From: Sva-25 sp039714995
Lineage (GTDB): Bacteria > Pseudomonadota > Gammaproteobacteria > Chromatiales > Chromatiaceae
Assembly (NCBI GenBank): GCA_039714995.1
Contig: JBDLII010000038.1
Coordinates: forward strand, 1 to 15,068
Length of the DNA: 15,068 nucleotides
Direction of reading: 5' to 3'
Of the stretch, positions 1 to 10,660 are shown one piece after another. The notes beneath the pieces were generated by a model. It worked only from the letters and a program-made list of their open reading frames with translations, was not told the DNA's origin and made no database searches. The stretch's first letter is position 1. Each line of letters starts with the position of its first letter. Both the position numbers and the translations under genes were made by a program.

Positions 1-526
<526 letters not shown>

Positions 527-543
527 TCTAACGGTGACGGGAT

Positions 544-574
544 AAAAAAACCTCTCTTCGGAGAGGTTTTTTTT
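544..574 (+). terminator. Rho-independent terminator with UUCG tetraloop after hppA
   Basis: A perfect 6-bp stem CCTCTC/GAGAGG (551-556 with 561-566) closes on a TTCG tetraloop. It is preceded by seven A (544-550) and followed by eight T (567-574), so the A and T runs can extend the stem. It lies 17 bases after the hppA stop. Because of the flanking A run it could also work on the opposite strand, although no minus-strand gene ends here. Confidence 0.95.
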
Positions 575-718
575 GGCTGTATTTTGGGAGCAGTGTTTAG
601 CCACGTTCAACGTGAGTAGAGAGGTTCGGCAATTTCCTGTGGTTTGTGGCTTCGTGGTTTGAAAACTGGTTTTGGAAGCCCCATATCAGTTGCATTGGAA
701 ATCAAGTATATTGTTCCC

Positions 719-1153
719 ATGTCTGACAAACTCCATATCGTCTGCCCGCACTGCCAGGGAGTCAATCGTATCCCGGCTGCCCGCCTGAGTGATGATCCCA
801 GGTGCGGGAAATGCAAGCAGCCGCTGTTTCAGGGGCGACCGCTCGAGGTCGATGAGGCGACTTTTCAGCGGCATCTCAGCCGTTCGGATGTTCCACTGGT
901 GGTTGATTTCTGGGCCGAGTGGTGCGGCCCCTGCAAAATGATGGCGCCGATGTTCGCCCAGGCGGCAGTCGAGCTGGAACCCGGGGTGCGTCTGCTGAAA
1001 GTCGATACAGAAAGGAATCAGAATCTCGCGGCGCAGTACGGGATTCGCAGCATTCCGACGCTCGCCATCTTCCGGGGCGGCAGCGAAGTTACGCGCCAGG
1101 CAGGAGCGATGCAGGCGCCGCAGCTGATCCAGTGGGTCAGAGGCGCACTGTAA
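719..1153 (+). CDS. trxC: Thioredoxin 2 (zinc-binding thioredoxin TrxC)
   Basis: A 144-residue cytoplasmic protein-disulfide reductase. The N-terminus carries two CxxC pairs, C9/C12 (CPHC) and C29/C32 (CGKC), which form the zinc-binding module that distinguishes thioredoxin 2 from thioredoxin 1. The thioredoxin fold follows, with the active site W-C-G-P-C-K (C69, C72) and the cis-proline region SIPTLAIF. E. coli TrxC is 139 residues, so the length fits. I chose ATG 719 because the zinc module starts right after it; the frame extends upstream to about 644, but that extension has no family resemblance. No clear Shine-Dalgarno precedes ATG 719. The gene appears monocistronic: a terminator lies upstream and a long inverted repeat begins 16 bases after the stop. 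In E. coli trxC is under OxyR control, but I see no convincing OxyR site here. Confidence 0.94.
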   Translation: MSDKLHIVCPHCQGVNRIPAARLSDDPRCGKCKQPLFQGRPLEVDEATFQRHLSRSDVPLVVDFWAEWCGPCKMMAPMFAQAAVELEPGVRLLKVDTERNQNLAAQYGIRSIPTLAIFRGGSEVTRQAGAMQAPQLIQWVRGAL

Positions 1154-1168
1154 TCATTCGAGCCAGTG

Positions 1169-1217
1169 ACCACGGAACACACGGAAACGATTCCGTGTAG
1201 TCCGTGTGTTCCGTGGT
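1169..1217. repeat. 17-bp perfect inverted repeat downstream of trxC
   Basis: The arms 1169-1185 (ACCACGGAACACACGGA) and 1201-1217 are perfectly complementary around a 15-base spacer. A competing inner hairpin, CACGGAA/TTCCGTG (1180-1186 with 1191-1197), uses half of the left arm plus the spacer, so two mutually exclusive foldings are possible. There is no T-run. The position just after trxC suggests 3'-end protection of the mRNA or attenuation. The ACCACGGA-type sequence resembles short dispersed palindromes I have met in other proteobacterial genomes, which is recollection rather than a search result. Confidence 0.85.
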
Positions 1218-1232
1218 TATTCGACTCGTTAG

Positions 1233-1381
1233 GGAAGCTCTGATCAAGTCGCTTCGCGACTGGAGCAGAGCATTCCCGCAAGTTTTTCTATGGGGGAAGG
1301 GATCAATATCAATGAGTTATAACCAGCTTTTAGTTTGCCCTTCCCCCAAACCCCCATCCCGGGGACTTGATCAGAGGTTCC
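1233..1381. mobile_element. MITE-like element 1 with TTAG target duplication
   Basis: This is a 149-bp non-coding element. The left end GGAAGCTCTGATCAAGTC (1233-1250) and the right end (1364-1381, reverse complement GGAACCTCTGATCAAGTC) match at 17 of 18 positions. TTAG lies on both sides, at 1229-1232 and 1382-1385, as a 4-bp target duplication. Inside are a small hairpin AGTCGC/GCGACT (1247-1252 with 1256-1261) and an 11-bp perfect inverted repeat TGGGGGAAGGG (1291-1301 with 1338-1348). No transposase is encoded; the short open frame crossing it shows no protein character. The YTAR-type target and GGAAG end resemble IS5-group elements by inference, so mobility would depend on a transposase elsewhere. 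It sits between trxC and the carA promoter. Confidence 0.85.
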
Positions 1382-1406
1382 TTAGAGTTTTTCAGGACAT
1401 TCTCTC

Positions 1407-1436
1407 TTGCCGAATGAAGGCCATCTAACGTAAAAT
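1407..1436 (+). promoter_or_regulatory. Predicted sigma-70 promoter of carA
   Basis: TTGCCG (1407-1412) and TAAAAT (1431-1436) are separated by 18 bases, a reasonable sigma-70 arrangement. It would start transcription near 1442, leaving a leader of about 77 bases before the carA GTG. It lies only 26 bases beyond the right end of MITE-like element 1. This is prediction from sequence alone. Confidence 0.55.
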
Positions 1437-1446
1437 CCTGTCAGTT

Positions 1447-1493
1447 ACCCATTCGGGTTTTTAACGGGGCGGCTTTTCAGGGTCCCGTTTTTT
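1447..1493 (+). promoter_or_regulatory. carA leader with two successive U-tract hairpins (possible attenuator)
   Basis: The first hairpin is ACCC/GGGT (1447-1450 with 1455-1458) followed by a T-run to 1462. The second is AACGGG/CCCGTT (1463-1468 with 1484-1489) followed by T to 1493. Both lie between the predicted promoter and the carA start, with only 26 bases left before GTG 1520. Two weak intrinsic-terminator shapes in a pyrimidine-gene leader suggest transcription attenuation. No leader peptide is obvious and the first stem is short, so the regulatory role is inference. Confidence 0.5.
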
Positions 1494-1519
1494 GTGTGCC
1501 TGTTTTGAGAGGATGGCCG

Positions 1520-2647
1520 GTGAATAACTCCGCACTTCTGGTATTGGAAGATGGCAGTCTGTTTCGAGGTGAGTCGATCGGCGCCGACGGAGAGAGCGTG
1601 GGTGAAGTGGTCTTCAACACCTCGATGACCGGTTACCAGGAGATCCTTACCGATCCCTCCTACCGGCGTCAGCTCGTCACCCTGACCTATCCGCATATCG
1701 GCAATACCGGCATCAACAGTGAGGATGAAGAGTCCTCCGCGGTGCATGCAGCCGGTTTGATCATTCGCGATCTACCGTTGACGGCCAGTAACTGGCGTAG
1801 CCAGGAGTCGCTTCAGGACTATCTGAAACGTCACAATATCGTGGCAATCGCCAACATCGATACCCGTCGTCTGACTGCGATACTGCGTGAGAAGGGCGCC
1901 CAGAGCGGCTGCCTGGTCACCGGTTCCACCCTCAATGAAGCGAAGGCGCTTGCGGCTGCACAGGCCTTTCCGGGACTGCAGGGCATGGACCTGGCCGCGG
2001 AGGTCACTACCTCCAGCAGCTATTGCTGGGACCAGGGCGTCTGGTCACTGGAGGATGGCTACCCGCTTGTCGATGATGCGAAGCATCAATTTCATGTCGT
2101 GGCCTATGATTTTGGCGTCAAGAGCAATATTTTACGCATGCTGGTGGAGCGCGGCTGCAGGGTGACGGTGGTCAAGGCGCAAACCCCGGCGCAGGATGTC
2201 CTGGCAATGTCGCCCGACGGCATCTTTCTCTCCAACGGGCCGGGTGACCCGGAGCCCTGTGTCTACGCCATCGAGGCGATTCAACAGCTGCTCGAGACCA
2301 ATATTCCCATCTTCGGCATCTGTCTCGGGCATCAACTGCTGGGGCTGGCCTGCGGCGCGCGCACGCTCAAGATGAAGTTCGGCCACCATGGTGCCAACCA
2401 TCCGGTGCAGGTCATCGACAGCGGCGAAGTGATGATCTCCAGCCAGAACCATGGGTTTGCCGTGGATGAGGAGAGTCTTCCGGCACATCTCGAGGCTACC
2501 CATCGATCACTGTTTGACGGCTCCCTGCAGGGGATTCATCACACCGGCAAACCGGCATTCAGTTTTCAGGGTCATCCCGAGGCGAGTCCGGGGCCGCATG
2601 ATGTCGCGCCGCTCTTTGATCACTTTATCGATTTGATGAAGCAGTAG
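1520..2647 (+). CDS. carA: Carbamoyl-phosphate synthase small (glutaminase) subunit
   Basis: The amidotransferase subunit hydrolyses glutamine and channels ammonia to CarB to make carbamoyl phosphate for pyrimidines and arginine. It is 375 residues from a GTG start (E. coli 382). GTG 1520 is preferred because it has a clear GAGAGGA ribosome site at 1507-1513 with 6-base spacing, and because the next residues (NNSALLVLEDG) align with the family N-terminus; the frame can extend to GTG 1496 without support. The N-terminal CPSase domain covers about residues 1-150 (FNTSMTGYQEILTDPSY motif). The class I glutamine amidotransferase domain covers about 190-375, with nucleophile C268 in GICLGHQ and the His/Glu pair H352/E354 in GHPEASPG, matching the E. 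coli C269/H353/E355 triad. No key residue is missing. It is first in a carA-carB-greA cluster. Confidence 0.97.
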   Translation: MNNSALLVLEDGSLFRGESIGADGESVGEVVFNTSMTGYQEILTDPSYRRQLVTLTYPHIGNTGINSEDEESSAVHAAGLIIRDLPLTASNWRSQESLQDYLKRHNIVAIANIDTRRLTAILREKGAQSGCLVTGSTLNEAKALAAAQAFPGLQGMDLAAEVTTSSSYCWDQGVWSLEDGYPLVDDAKHQFHVVAYDFGVKSNILRMLVERGCRVTVVKAQTPAQDVLAMSPDGIFLSNGPGDPEPCVYAIEAIQQLLETNIPIFGICLGHQLLGLACGARTLKMKFGHHGANHPVQVIDSGEVMISSQNHGFAVDEESLPAHLEATHRSLFDGSLQGIHHTGKPAFSFQGHPEASPGPHDVAPLFDHFIDLMKQ

Positions 2648-2715
2648 CCGCGACTCCAAGTGTGTCAAACATCTTCACATATGAGTCAAATTGCAATCAC
2701 TTCTCTCGTCAAGAC

Positions 2716-2779
2716 GCCAAGCACGCCAGGAAAAACCTTTGCGTGCTTTGCGGCCTGGCCTACATGGATGTAGGTCAGG
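2716..2779. repeat. Two adjacent palindromic hairpins between carA and carB
   Basis: The first hairpin pairs AAGCACGC (2719-2726) with GCGTGCTT (2741-2748); an inner AGG/CCT closes on five A, and one mismatch extends the stem outward. The second pairs CCTACAT with ATGTAGG (2759-2765 with 2768-2774) around a two-base loop, and extends to 2754/2779 with one G-U pair, for 12 bp. Together they fill the middle of the 236-base carA-carB gap. They look like dispersed intergenic repeats. There is no T-run, so a terminator within the operon is unlikely, but mRNA processing between the two subunit cistrons is possible. Confidence 0.75.
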
Positions 2780-2883
2780 GGCGTAAGCAGGATGCGGAAG
2801 CTTTGTGAGAGATGAAGTATGTTCCCTTGCCTTGTCACTCTGAGACATGGCCTCGCGAGTCATAAAAACGAATAGAAACAGAT

Positions 2884-6105
<3,222 letters not shown>

Positions 6106-6126
6106 GAGATTGCACAGGTAGAAGCT

Positions 6127-6603
6127 ATGAATAAAGTCCCGTTGACAGTACGCGGCGCAGAGAGTCTGCGCAGTGAGCTGAATGAGTTGAAAACCGTCAA
6201 ACGCCCCGCCGTGATTGCGGCAATCGCCGAGGCGCGTGCGCATGGTGATCTGAAGGAGAATGCCGAATACCACGCCGCGCGTGAACAGCAGGGCTTCATC
6301 GAGGGGCGCATCAAGGATATCGATGCCAAGCTCTCCCATGCCCATGTCATCGACGTGACCAGCATGGACGCCGGTGGGCGTATCATTTTCGGCGCCACCG
6401 TGGATGTCATCGATCTTGAATCCGACGAGGAGTTGACCTACCAGATCGTTGGTGAAGATGAGGCGGATATTCAACAGGGCCTGATCTCCGTCAACTCGCC
6501 GATCGCCCGGGGGTTGATCGGCAAGGAGGAGGGTGATGTGGCCGAAGTCCCGACCCCCGGAGGTCAGCGTGAATTCGAAATCCTCGAAGTGCGTTACGTG
6601 TAG
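6127..6603 (+). CDS. greA: Transcription elongation factor GreA
   Basis: GreA rescues backtracked RNA polymerase by entering the secondary channel and stimulating transcript cleavage. It is 158 residues, identical in length to E. coli GreA. The N-terminal coiled-coil (about 1-75) carries the tip acidic pair D41 and E44 in the GDLKENAEYHAAREQQGF segment. The C-terminal FKBP-like domain (about 80-158) shows IIFGATV, DEADIQ, ISVNSPIARGLIGK and TPGG. It starts 21 bases after the carB stop, so carA-carB-greA is probably cotranscribed, an arrangement common in gammaproteobacteria. The ribosome site is modest (AGGTAG upstream). A small palindrome lies just downstream. Confidence 0.97.
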   Translation: MNKVPLTVRGAESLRSELNELKTVKRPAVIAAIAEARAHGDLKENAEYHAAREQQGFIEGRIKDIDAKLSHAHVIDVTSMDAGGRIIFGATVDVIDLESDEELTYQIVGEDEADIQQGLISVNSPIARGLIGKEEGDVAEVPTPGGQREFEILEVRYV

Positions 6604-6610
6604 TCAGTAG

Positions 6611-6637
6611 GGCGCAATAACCGCAGGGCATTGCGCC
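6611..6637. repeat. Perfect 8-bp palindrome after greA
   Basis: GGCGCAAT (6611-6618) pairs perfectly with ATTGCGCC (6630-6637) around an 11-base loop, 7 bases after the greA stop. A second CAATGCGC-type sequence follows near 6651-6658. The same GGGCGCAAT start recurs inside the inverted repeat after oadB (9919-9927). There is no T-run. It may mark the 3' end of the carAB-greA transcript. The rest of the 116-base gap to oadG shows no clear promoter. Confidence 0.6.
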
Positions 6638-6719
6638 GCATGGAAAGGTGCAATGCGCTGCGCTGATTGCATCCTGCATTCCCCATTTTGTTCTGACCTT
6701 GCCAGGTTATGGATTTTTG

Positions 6720-6953
6720 ATGAACGAGCTGCTGTTTGAAGGTTTGAAACTGATGCTGCTGGGGATGGGCAGCGTCTTCGTTTTTCTGCTGATGCTGGTG
6801 GTCAGCATGAAGTTGATGAGCATGCTGGCGCAGTTGCTGGAATCCTCCAGAGGTGCGCCGGCGCCCTATCCGGCGCAGCAATCCCGGCTGTCGGATCCGA
6901 ACATTGTCGCCGTCATCACGGCAGCCGTAACAGCCTATCGCAACAGGCGATAG
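6720..6953 (+). CDS. oadG: Oxaloacetate decarboxylase gamma subunit (small membrane anchor)
   Basis: A 77-residue protein with an N-terminal transmembrane helix (about residues 8-32, GLKLMLLGMGSVFVFLLMLVV) and a short polar, proline-containing tail. This is the layout of OadG, which anchors the alpha subunit to the beta subunit and stabilises the complex (Klebsiella OadG is about 83 residues). The tail is poor in the His residues that bind Zn2+ in some homologues. ATG 6720 was chosen because the family starts with MNE-hydrophobic; the frame extends to about 6648, but that stretch lies in repeat-containing intergenic DNA. The ribosome site is weak. Assignment rests on the TM layout plus position: oadA starts 18 bases downstream. 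Confidence 0.88.
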   Translation: MNELLFEGLKLMLLGMGSVFVFLLMLVVSMKLMSMLAQLLESSRGAPAPYPAQQSRLSDPNIVAVITAAVTAYRNRR

Positions 6954-6971
6954 CGACTGGAAACCACAAGT

Positions 6972-8753
6972 ATGCCTGATCACAAGCTCGGGATTACCGA
7001 AGTCGTCCTGCGTGACGCACATCAATCGCTGTTCGCCACGCGCATGCGGGTGAAGGATATGCTGCCGATTGCTGCAAAGCTGGACCAGGTCGGCTACTGG
7101 TCGCTGGAGAGCTGGGGCGGGGCGACCTTCGACGCCTGTATCCGCTTTCTGGGTGAAGATCCCTGGGAGCGTCTGCGCCTGCTGAAGGCGGCGATGCCGA
7201 ACACGCCGCAGCAGATGCTGCTGCGCGGACAGAACCTGCTGGGTTACCGTCACTACGCCGATGATGTCGTCGAGGCATTTGTCGAACGTGCGGCCGAAAC
7301 CGGCATCGACGTATTCCGCATCTTCGATGCGATGAATGACACGCGCAATCTTGAAACAGCAGTCAGGGCGACGCTGAAAGCCGGCAAGCATGCCCAGGGA
7401 ACGATCTCCTATACCGTCAGCCCGGTGCACAGCGTCGAGGCATTCGTCGAGATGGGAAGGCAGCTCGAAGCGATGGGATGCCACTCCATCTGCATCAAGG
7501 ATATGGCCGGGCTGTTGAAGCCCTACGCGGCCACCGAACTGGTTTCCGGGCTCAAGCAGGTTGTTGACATCCCGCTGTCACTGCACTCCCATGCGACCAC
7601 CGGCATGAGCACGGTCACGCTCGTCAAGGCGATCGAAGCCGGTGTCGATGTCGTCGATTGCGCGATCTCCTCGATGAGCATGACCTACAGCCACCCGGCA
7701 ACGGAGTCGCTGGTTGCCATCCTGCAGCAGAGCGACAGGGAGACCGGGCTGGATCTGCTGCTGTTGCAGGAGATCGCCGACTATTTCCGTGAAGTGCGCA
7801 AAAAATATGCGCAGTTCGAGGGCTCGTTGCGCGGCGTCGATTCGCGTATCCTGAATGCCCAGGTGCCGGGCGGCATGCTCACCAACATGGAGAGCCAGCT
7901 GCGGGAGCAGAACGCCGTCGAGCGTTTTGACGAGGTGCTGGATGAGATCCCGCGGGTGCGTGAGGATCTGGGGTTTATCCCGCTGGTGACCCCGACATCG
8001 CAGATCGTCGGCACCCAGGCGGTGCTGAACGTGCTGAGCGGCGAAAGATATCGAAGCATTACCCGGGAGACCGAGGGCATCCTGCGCGGTGAGTACGGGG
8101 CGTCACCCGGACCATTGAACAGCGAACTGCAGCAGCGCGTCCTCAAAGGTGATGAAGCGGTCAGCTGCCGCCCAGCCGACTTGCTGGAGTCGGAAATCGA
8201 CTCCCTGGGTGGTGAGCTGAAGCGTGTCGCTGCTGAAAAAAGCATCCGCTTGTCCGAAAATCTGCTCGACGACTTGCTGATCTATGCCCAGTTCCCCGAG
8301 GTCGGTCTGCGTTTTCTGCAACACCGTGACGACCCTGATGCATTCGAACCGCCGCCTGGTGAGCAGCCTCAGCCCGCCGTGGCGCAGCAAGCTGCGACAG
8401 CGGATGCACCCGAGTCGTACCAGGTCTCCGTCAATGGCGTCAGCTACGACGTGGTCGTTGCTGCAGGTGGCGCTGTGGCCGGGATCCAGCCACAGCAACA
8501 GCAGAAAGCGCCTGCTGCGATGCACACCACCGGGGAGACTGTGCCGGCGCCGCTGACCGGAACGGTCTACAAGATCAACGTGGCGGCCGGCCAGCAGGTC
8601 AGTGAGGGTGATGTCATCATTATCCTCGAAGCGATGAAGATGGAGACCGAGATACGCTCTCCGGCCACCGGCGCAGTGGCAGCCGTGAATGTCAGGGAGG
8701 GTGACAAGGTACAGGTTGGCGACCCGCTGCTGACCCTTGCCGGGCCGGCTTGA
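6972..8753 (+). CDS. oadA: Oxaloacetate decarboxylase alpha subunit (biotin-carrying carboxyltransferase)
   Basis: The alpha subunit transfers the C4 carboxyl of oxaloacetate to biotin, giving pyruvate; carboxybiotin is then decarboxylated by OadB with ion pumping. It is 593 residues. The N-terminal carboxyltransferase barrel shows LRDAHQSLFATRM with metal ligand D15, CIKDMAG with K176, and LHSHATTGM with H205 and H207, offset by two from Klebsiella OadA D17/K178/H207/H209. An association domain (SYQVSVNGVSYDV) follows a Pro/Gln/Ala-rich linker near 455-475, and a second Gln/Ala-rich linker lies near 505-520. The biotinyl domain is at the C-terminus with EAMKMET and biotinylated K556, 37 residues from the end. 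The related pyruvate carboxylase B subunit is less likely because true OadG and OadB homologues flank it. TGA overlaps the oadB ATG by one base. Confidence 0.95.
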   Translation: MPDHKLGITEVVLRDAHQSLFATRMRVKDMLPIAAKLDQVGYWSLESWGGATFDACIRFLGEDPWERLRLLKAAMPNTPQQMLLRGQNLLGYRHYADDVVEAFVERAAETGIDVFRIFDAMNDTRNLETAVRATLKAGKHAQGTISYTVSPVHSVEAFVEMGRQLEAMGCHSICIKDMAGLLKPYAATELVSGLKQVVDIPLSLHSHATTGMSTVTLVKAIEAGVDVVDCAISSMSMTYSHPATESLVAILQQSDRETGLDLLLLQEIADYFREVRKKYAQFEGSLRGVDSRILNAQVPGGMLTNMESQLREQNAVERFDEVLDEIPRVREDLGFIPLVTPTSQIVGTQAVLNVLSGERYRSITRETEGILRGEYGASPGPLNSELQQRVLKGDEAVSCRPADLLESEIDSLGGELKRVAAEKSIRLSENLLDDLLIYAQFPEVGLRFLQHRDDPDAFEPPPGEQPQPAVAQQAATADAPESYQVSVNGVSYDVVVAAGGAVAGIQPQQQQKAPAAMHTTGETVPAPLTGTVYKINVAAGQQVSEGDVIIILEAMKMETEIRSPATGAVAAVNVREGDKVQVGDPLLTLAGPA

Positions 8754-9886
8754 TGGCAGGATTCGAGGCATTGTGGCAGTCGATGGGGATTGCCAACATC
8801 CTGTGGGGCGAGGCGTTGATGATGGCTGTCGGGGGCCTGCTGCTCTACCTTGCGATCTACAAAAAATTCGAGCCCCTGCTGCTGCTGCCGATCGGCTTTG
8901 GCGCCATTCTCAGCAACATTCCTGTCGCCGGCATTGCCGGTCCCGACGGCCTGCTCGGCATGATCTACAAGGTTGGCGTGGAGACCGGCGTCTTTCCATT
9001 GCTGATTTTCATGGGGGTCGGCGCCCTGACTGACTTTAGCTCCCTGATTGCACGGCCGTCGACGCTGTTGCTGGGCGCCGCCGCGCAATTCGGCATCTTC
9101 ATGACGCTGCTGGGCGCACTGGCGCTGAACTGGCTGCCGGGGTTCGATTTTTCGCTGGCGGACGCCTCAGCAATCGCCATCATTGGCGGTGCGGACGGTC
9201 CAACGGCAATCTTTCTTGCCTCACGGCTGTCGCCGGAACTGTTGGGCGCCATCGCCGTAGCGGCCTACTCCTACATGGCGCTGGTGCCGATTATACAGCC
9301 GCCGATCATGAAGGCATTGACCTCGAGCGAGGAACGCCAGGTGGTGATGAACCAGCTGAGGCCTGTCTCAAAGCTGGAGAAGATCCTGTTCCCATTGACC
9401 GTGCTGTTGCTCTGCATCCTGTTTCTTCCCTCCGCTGCACCGTTGATCGGCATGCTGATGTTTGGCAACCTGCTGCGTGAAAGCGGCGTCGTGGAGCGGC
9501 TCAACAGCGCCGCGCAAAACGAGATCATCAACATCGTCACCATCATGCTTGGCCTGGCGGTGGGCTCAAAACTCTCCGCCGACAAGTTTCTGACGGTCGA
9601 AACGCTCGGCATCCTGGGTCTTGGTGCGGTGGCCTTCTCCATCGGCACGGCGGCAGGCGTTTTGATGGGAAAGCTGATGTACAAGGTCAGCGGCGGCAAG
9701 GTCAATCCGCTGATCGGCGCCGCGGGGGTGTCTGCCGTGCCGATGGCGGCCCGTGTCGTCAACAAGGTCGGCCAACAGGCCAATGCGCATAACTTTCTGC
9801 TGATGCACGCCATGGGGCCGAACGTGGCCGGCGTCATCGGCTCGGCTGTCGCCGCCGGCGTGCTGCTTGCTGTCGTCGGGAGTTAG
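8753..9886 (+). CDS. oadB: Oxaloacetate decarboxylase beta subunit (ion-translocating membrane component)
   Basis: An integral membrane protein of 377 residues that decarboxylates carboxybiotin and exports Na+ (possibly H+ in some members). It has many hydrophobic segments. Family motifs are SNIPVAGIAGPDGLLG near residue 55, LLIFMGVGALTDF near 85, IIGGADGPTAIFLASRLSP (conserved D148, equivalent to the ion-binding Asp of Klebsiella OadB), and AMGPNVAGVIGSAVAAG near the C-terminus. The length resembles the shorter GcdB/MmdB-type beta subunits (about 375) rather than the roughly 433-residue Klebsiella OadB. ATG 8753 overlaps the oadA TGA, indicating translational coupling; TTG 8750 is the only other close option. 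The ion cannot be fixed from sequence alone. Confidence 0.95.
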   Translation: MAGFEALWQSMGIANILWGEALMMAVGGLLLYLAIYKKFEPLLLLPIGFGAILSNIPVAGIAGPDGLLGMIYKVGVETGVFPLLIFMGVGALTDFSSLIARPSTLLLGAAAQFGIFMTLLGALALNWLPGFDFSLADASAIAIIGGADGPTAIFLASRLSPELLGAIAVAAYSYMALVPIIQPPIMKALTSSEERQVVMNQLRPVSKLEKILFPLTVLLLCILFLPSAAPLIGMLMFGNLLRESGVVERLNSAAQNEIINIVTIMLGLAVGSKLSADKFLTVETLGILGLGAVAFSIGTAAGVLMGKLMYKVSGGKVNPLIGAAGVSAVPMAARVVNKVGQQANAHNFLLMHAMGPNVAGVIGSAVAAGVLLAVVGS

Positions 9887-9889
9887 GAG

Positions 9890-9966
9890 AGGTTTTAGGT
9901 TTTAAGTTGCGGCCAGCAGGGCGCAATCAGTGAAATGCATTGCACCAATCCTAAAACCTAAAACCT
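9890..9966. repeat. 15-bp perfect inverted repeat after oadB
   Basis: AGGTTTTAGGTTTTA (9890-9904) pairs perfectly with 9952-9966 around a 47-base loop. The loop contains an inner near-palindrome, GGCGCAAT/ATTGCACC (9920-9927 with 9940-9947, one mismatch). Each arm is two copies of a 7-base unit, AGGTTTT. It starts 4 bases after the oadB stop, so it caps the oadGAB transcript. Without a T-run it is more likely an RNA-stabilising or REP-like repeat than an intrinsic terminator. Confidence 0.75.
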
Positions 9967-10047
9967 CCAATAGACTGACTTCGATTAGTGGGAAGTGAGA
10001 AGCTGTGCTATCGTCAATCTTGATAATAAACTCCTGGAGTACACACC

Positions 10048-10626
10048 ATGACGACTGAATTCAAGGGCAGCCAGACGGAGAAAAACCTGTTGACCGCTTT
10101 TGCCGGCGAGTCACAGGCCAGAAACCGCTATACCTATTTTGCCGCTGCTGCGAGAAAAGAGGGGCTGGTGCAGATTTCAACGATCTTCGAGGAGACCGCC
10201 AACCAGGAGAAGGAGCATGCCAAGCGCTTTTTCAAGTTTCTCGAGGGCGGCGATGTGGAGATCAGCGAATCCTTTCCGGCCGGCAAGATCGGTTCGACGC
10301 TGGAAAACCTCAGGCATGCGGCTGCAGGCGAGGAGTACGAGTGGACGGAGATGTATCCCGGCTTTGCCAGGGTGGCCTGGGATGAAGGTTTTGATGAGGT
10401 GGCTCTCGCCTTCGAGGCGATCTCGATCGCCGAGAAGCAGCATGGCAAACGCTACAGCGATCTGGCGGACAACCTGGAGGCGGGCAGGGTCTTCAAGCGG
10501 GATGGCAAGGTGGTATGGCGCTGCAGAAACTGCGGCTATCTGCATGAAGCGGAGGATGCCCCCGATCTCTGTCCGGCATGTCTGCATCCGCAGGCCCATT
10601 TCGAACTGCTGGGCGAGAACTGGTAA
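10048..10626 (+). CDS. Rubrerythrin
   Basis: A 192-residue non-haem diiron peroxidase that reduces H2O2 with electrons arriving through its own rubredoxin domain; cytoplasmic, typical of anaerobes and microaerophiles. The ferritin-like four-helix domain (about 1-140) shows the ligands E21 in ESQARNRY, E54/H57 in ANQEKEHAK, E96/E97 in GEEYEW, and E129/H132 in IAEKQHGKRY. The rubredoxin domain (about 153-192) has C159/C162 (CRNC) and C175/C178 (CPAC) for the FeS4 centre. The length matches the classic 191-residue Desulfovibrio protein. The start has a good GGAG ribosome site (10036-10039) 8 bases upstream. It is likely monocistronic, with palindromic repeats on both sides. I saw no clear PerR or OxyR box in the short upstream region. 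Confidence 0.95.
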   Translation: MTTEFKGSQTEKNLLTAFAGESQARNRYTYFAAAARKEGLVQISTIFEETANQEKEHAKRFFKFLEGGDVEISESFPAGKIGSTLENLRHAAAGEEYEWTEMYPGFARVAWDEGFDEVALAFEAISIAEKQHGKRYSDLADNLEAGRVFKRDGKVVWRCRNCGYLHEAEDAPDLCPACLHPQAHFELLGENW

Positions 10627-10660
10627 ACAGGAAAGTAAGTTCGCAATAGGTTCATGCTTT

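Noticed and set aside
707..717. Possible promoter close to the trxC start
   Set aside because: TATATT-like bases are present, but no -35 box at acceptable spacing could be found.
1204..1428. Short plus-strand open frame after trxC
   Set aside because: It runs through the inverted repeat and MITE-like element 1; its translation reflects repeat sequence rather than a protein.
6594..7484. Minus-strand open frame (296 codons) opposite oadG and oadA
   Set aside because: Antisense to two well-supported genes, rich in Gln/His/Arg, with no motif.
9890..9966. Telomere-like or CRISPR-like repeat (AGGTTTT units)
   Set aside because: Only two units per arm in inverted orientation, with no spacer array; it is a hairpin repeat.
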